Below are positions 33,047-33,071 of a stretch of DNA of 33,071 nt, piece after piece (the stretch's first letter is position 1; the number at the start of each line of letters is the position of its first letter). The translations under genes and the position numbers were made by a program. The DNA comes from Microbacterium sp. Its GTDB lineage: Bacteria > Actinomycetota > Actinomycetes > Actinomycetales > Microbacteriaceae. The notes beneath the pieces were generated by a model that saw only the letters and a list, made by a program, of their open reading frames with translations, was not told the DNA's origin and did not search any database. The stretch spans positions 1 through 33,071 of the forward strand of contig NZTV01000034.1 in assembly GCA_002703245.1 (NCBI GenBank), written 5' to 3'.

Positions 33047-33071
33047 TTGACCTCTACCCTAGAGGTAGGGA
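33047..33071 (+). promoter_or_regulatory. Start of a MerR-type promoter/operator (cut by window end)
   Basis: A consensus-like -35, TTGACC (33047-33052), overlaps a perfect inverted repeat ACCTCTA (33050-33056), CCC, TAGAGGT (33060-33066). MerR-family regulators (SoxR, CueR, ZntR) bind such dyads placed between a TTGAC -35 and a -10 at an over-long 19-20 bp spacing. Here the -10 would fall at or just beyond base 33071, outside the window. The controlled gene would lie to the right. Confidence 0.55.

Overview
The window is about 33 kb of very GC-rich DNA with strongly GC-ending codons, frequent GTG starts and tight ATGA/GTGA gene overlaps. It carries an acyl-CoA carboxylase epsilon subunit and a biotin carboxylase-BCCP fusion, both actinobacterial hallmarks. 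I infer a high-GC Gram-positive actinobacterium, most likely Microbacteriaceae (Microbacterium-like). The genus is an inference from gene content only. No tRNA, rRNA or CRISPR array is visible.

Layout. (1) 1-4883: a leftward PTS operon (orphan IIB, HPr, enzyme I, start of mannitol IIC) faces a rightward PRD-type activator. Two near-palindromic 16-mers sit just upstream of the operon's promoter, where an activator would bind. (2) 4884-5444: no gene, but three copies of a roughly 70-bp palindrome-ended repeat. (3) 5445-13583: phosphomannomutase and purine nucleoside phosphorylase (leftward), a disulfide-less LpdA-type flavoprotein (rightward), the biotinylated carboxylase subunit and Maf (leftward), and a TRAM-domain RNA methyltransferase (rightward). 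(4) 13695-16707: a translationally coupled response regulator, histidine kinase and six-helix membrane protein whose cytoplasmic tail looks like a kinase domain without its ATP-binding motifs. (5) 16708-17311: no gene; a 9-bp minisatellite, two copies of a second palindrome-ended repeat and a hairpin. (6) 17312-25098: acyl-CoA carboxylase epsilon and beta subunits (leftward), then biotin ligase, a bacterial PH-domain membrane protein, purK, purE, an LCP-family enzyme and a glycosyltransferase (rightward). (7) 25170-27200: a secreted mosaic cell-wall protein. (8) 27241-28215: an IS5-family element with intact ends. (9) 28615-32957: a complete dTDP-L-rhamnose set (RmlC-RmlD fusion, RmlB, RmlA) around a putative glycosyltransferase. 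The last 25 bases look like the start of a MerR-type promoter/operator.

How the genes fit together. BirA should biotinylate the carboxylase alpha subunit, which works with the beta and epsilon subunits to make malonyl-CoA or methylmalonyl-CoA for lipids. The rhamnose enzymes, LCP transferase, glycosyltransferases, phosphomannomutase and secreted wall-binding protein form a cell-envelope theme. From memory, much of the gene content (rml/LCP, purE-purK, PH protein, birA, accD-accE, maf, accA, lpdA, PNP, PMM) matches the Rv3264c-Rv3308 neighbourhood of Mycobacterium tuberculosis. The signalling triad, IS and repeats therefore look like insertions into an old conserved block.

A recurring feature is a TANNNT-like hexamer ending exactly 6 or 7 nt before the start codon. 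It is seen at nine genes, with near-matches at three more, and suggests widespread leaderless transcription.
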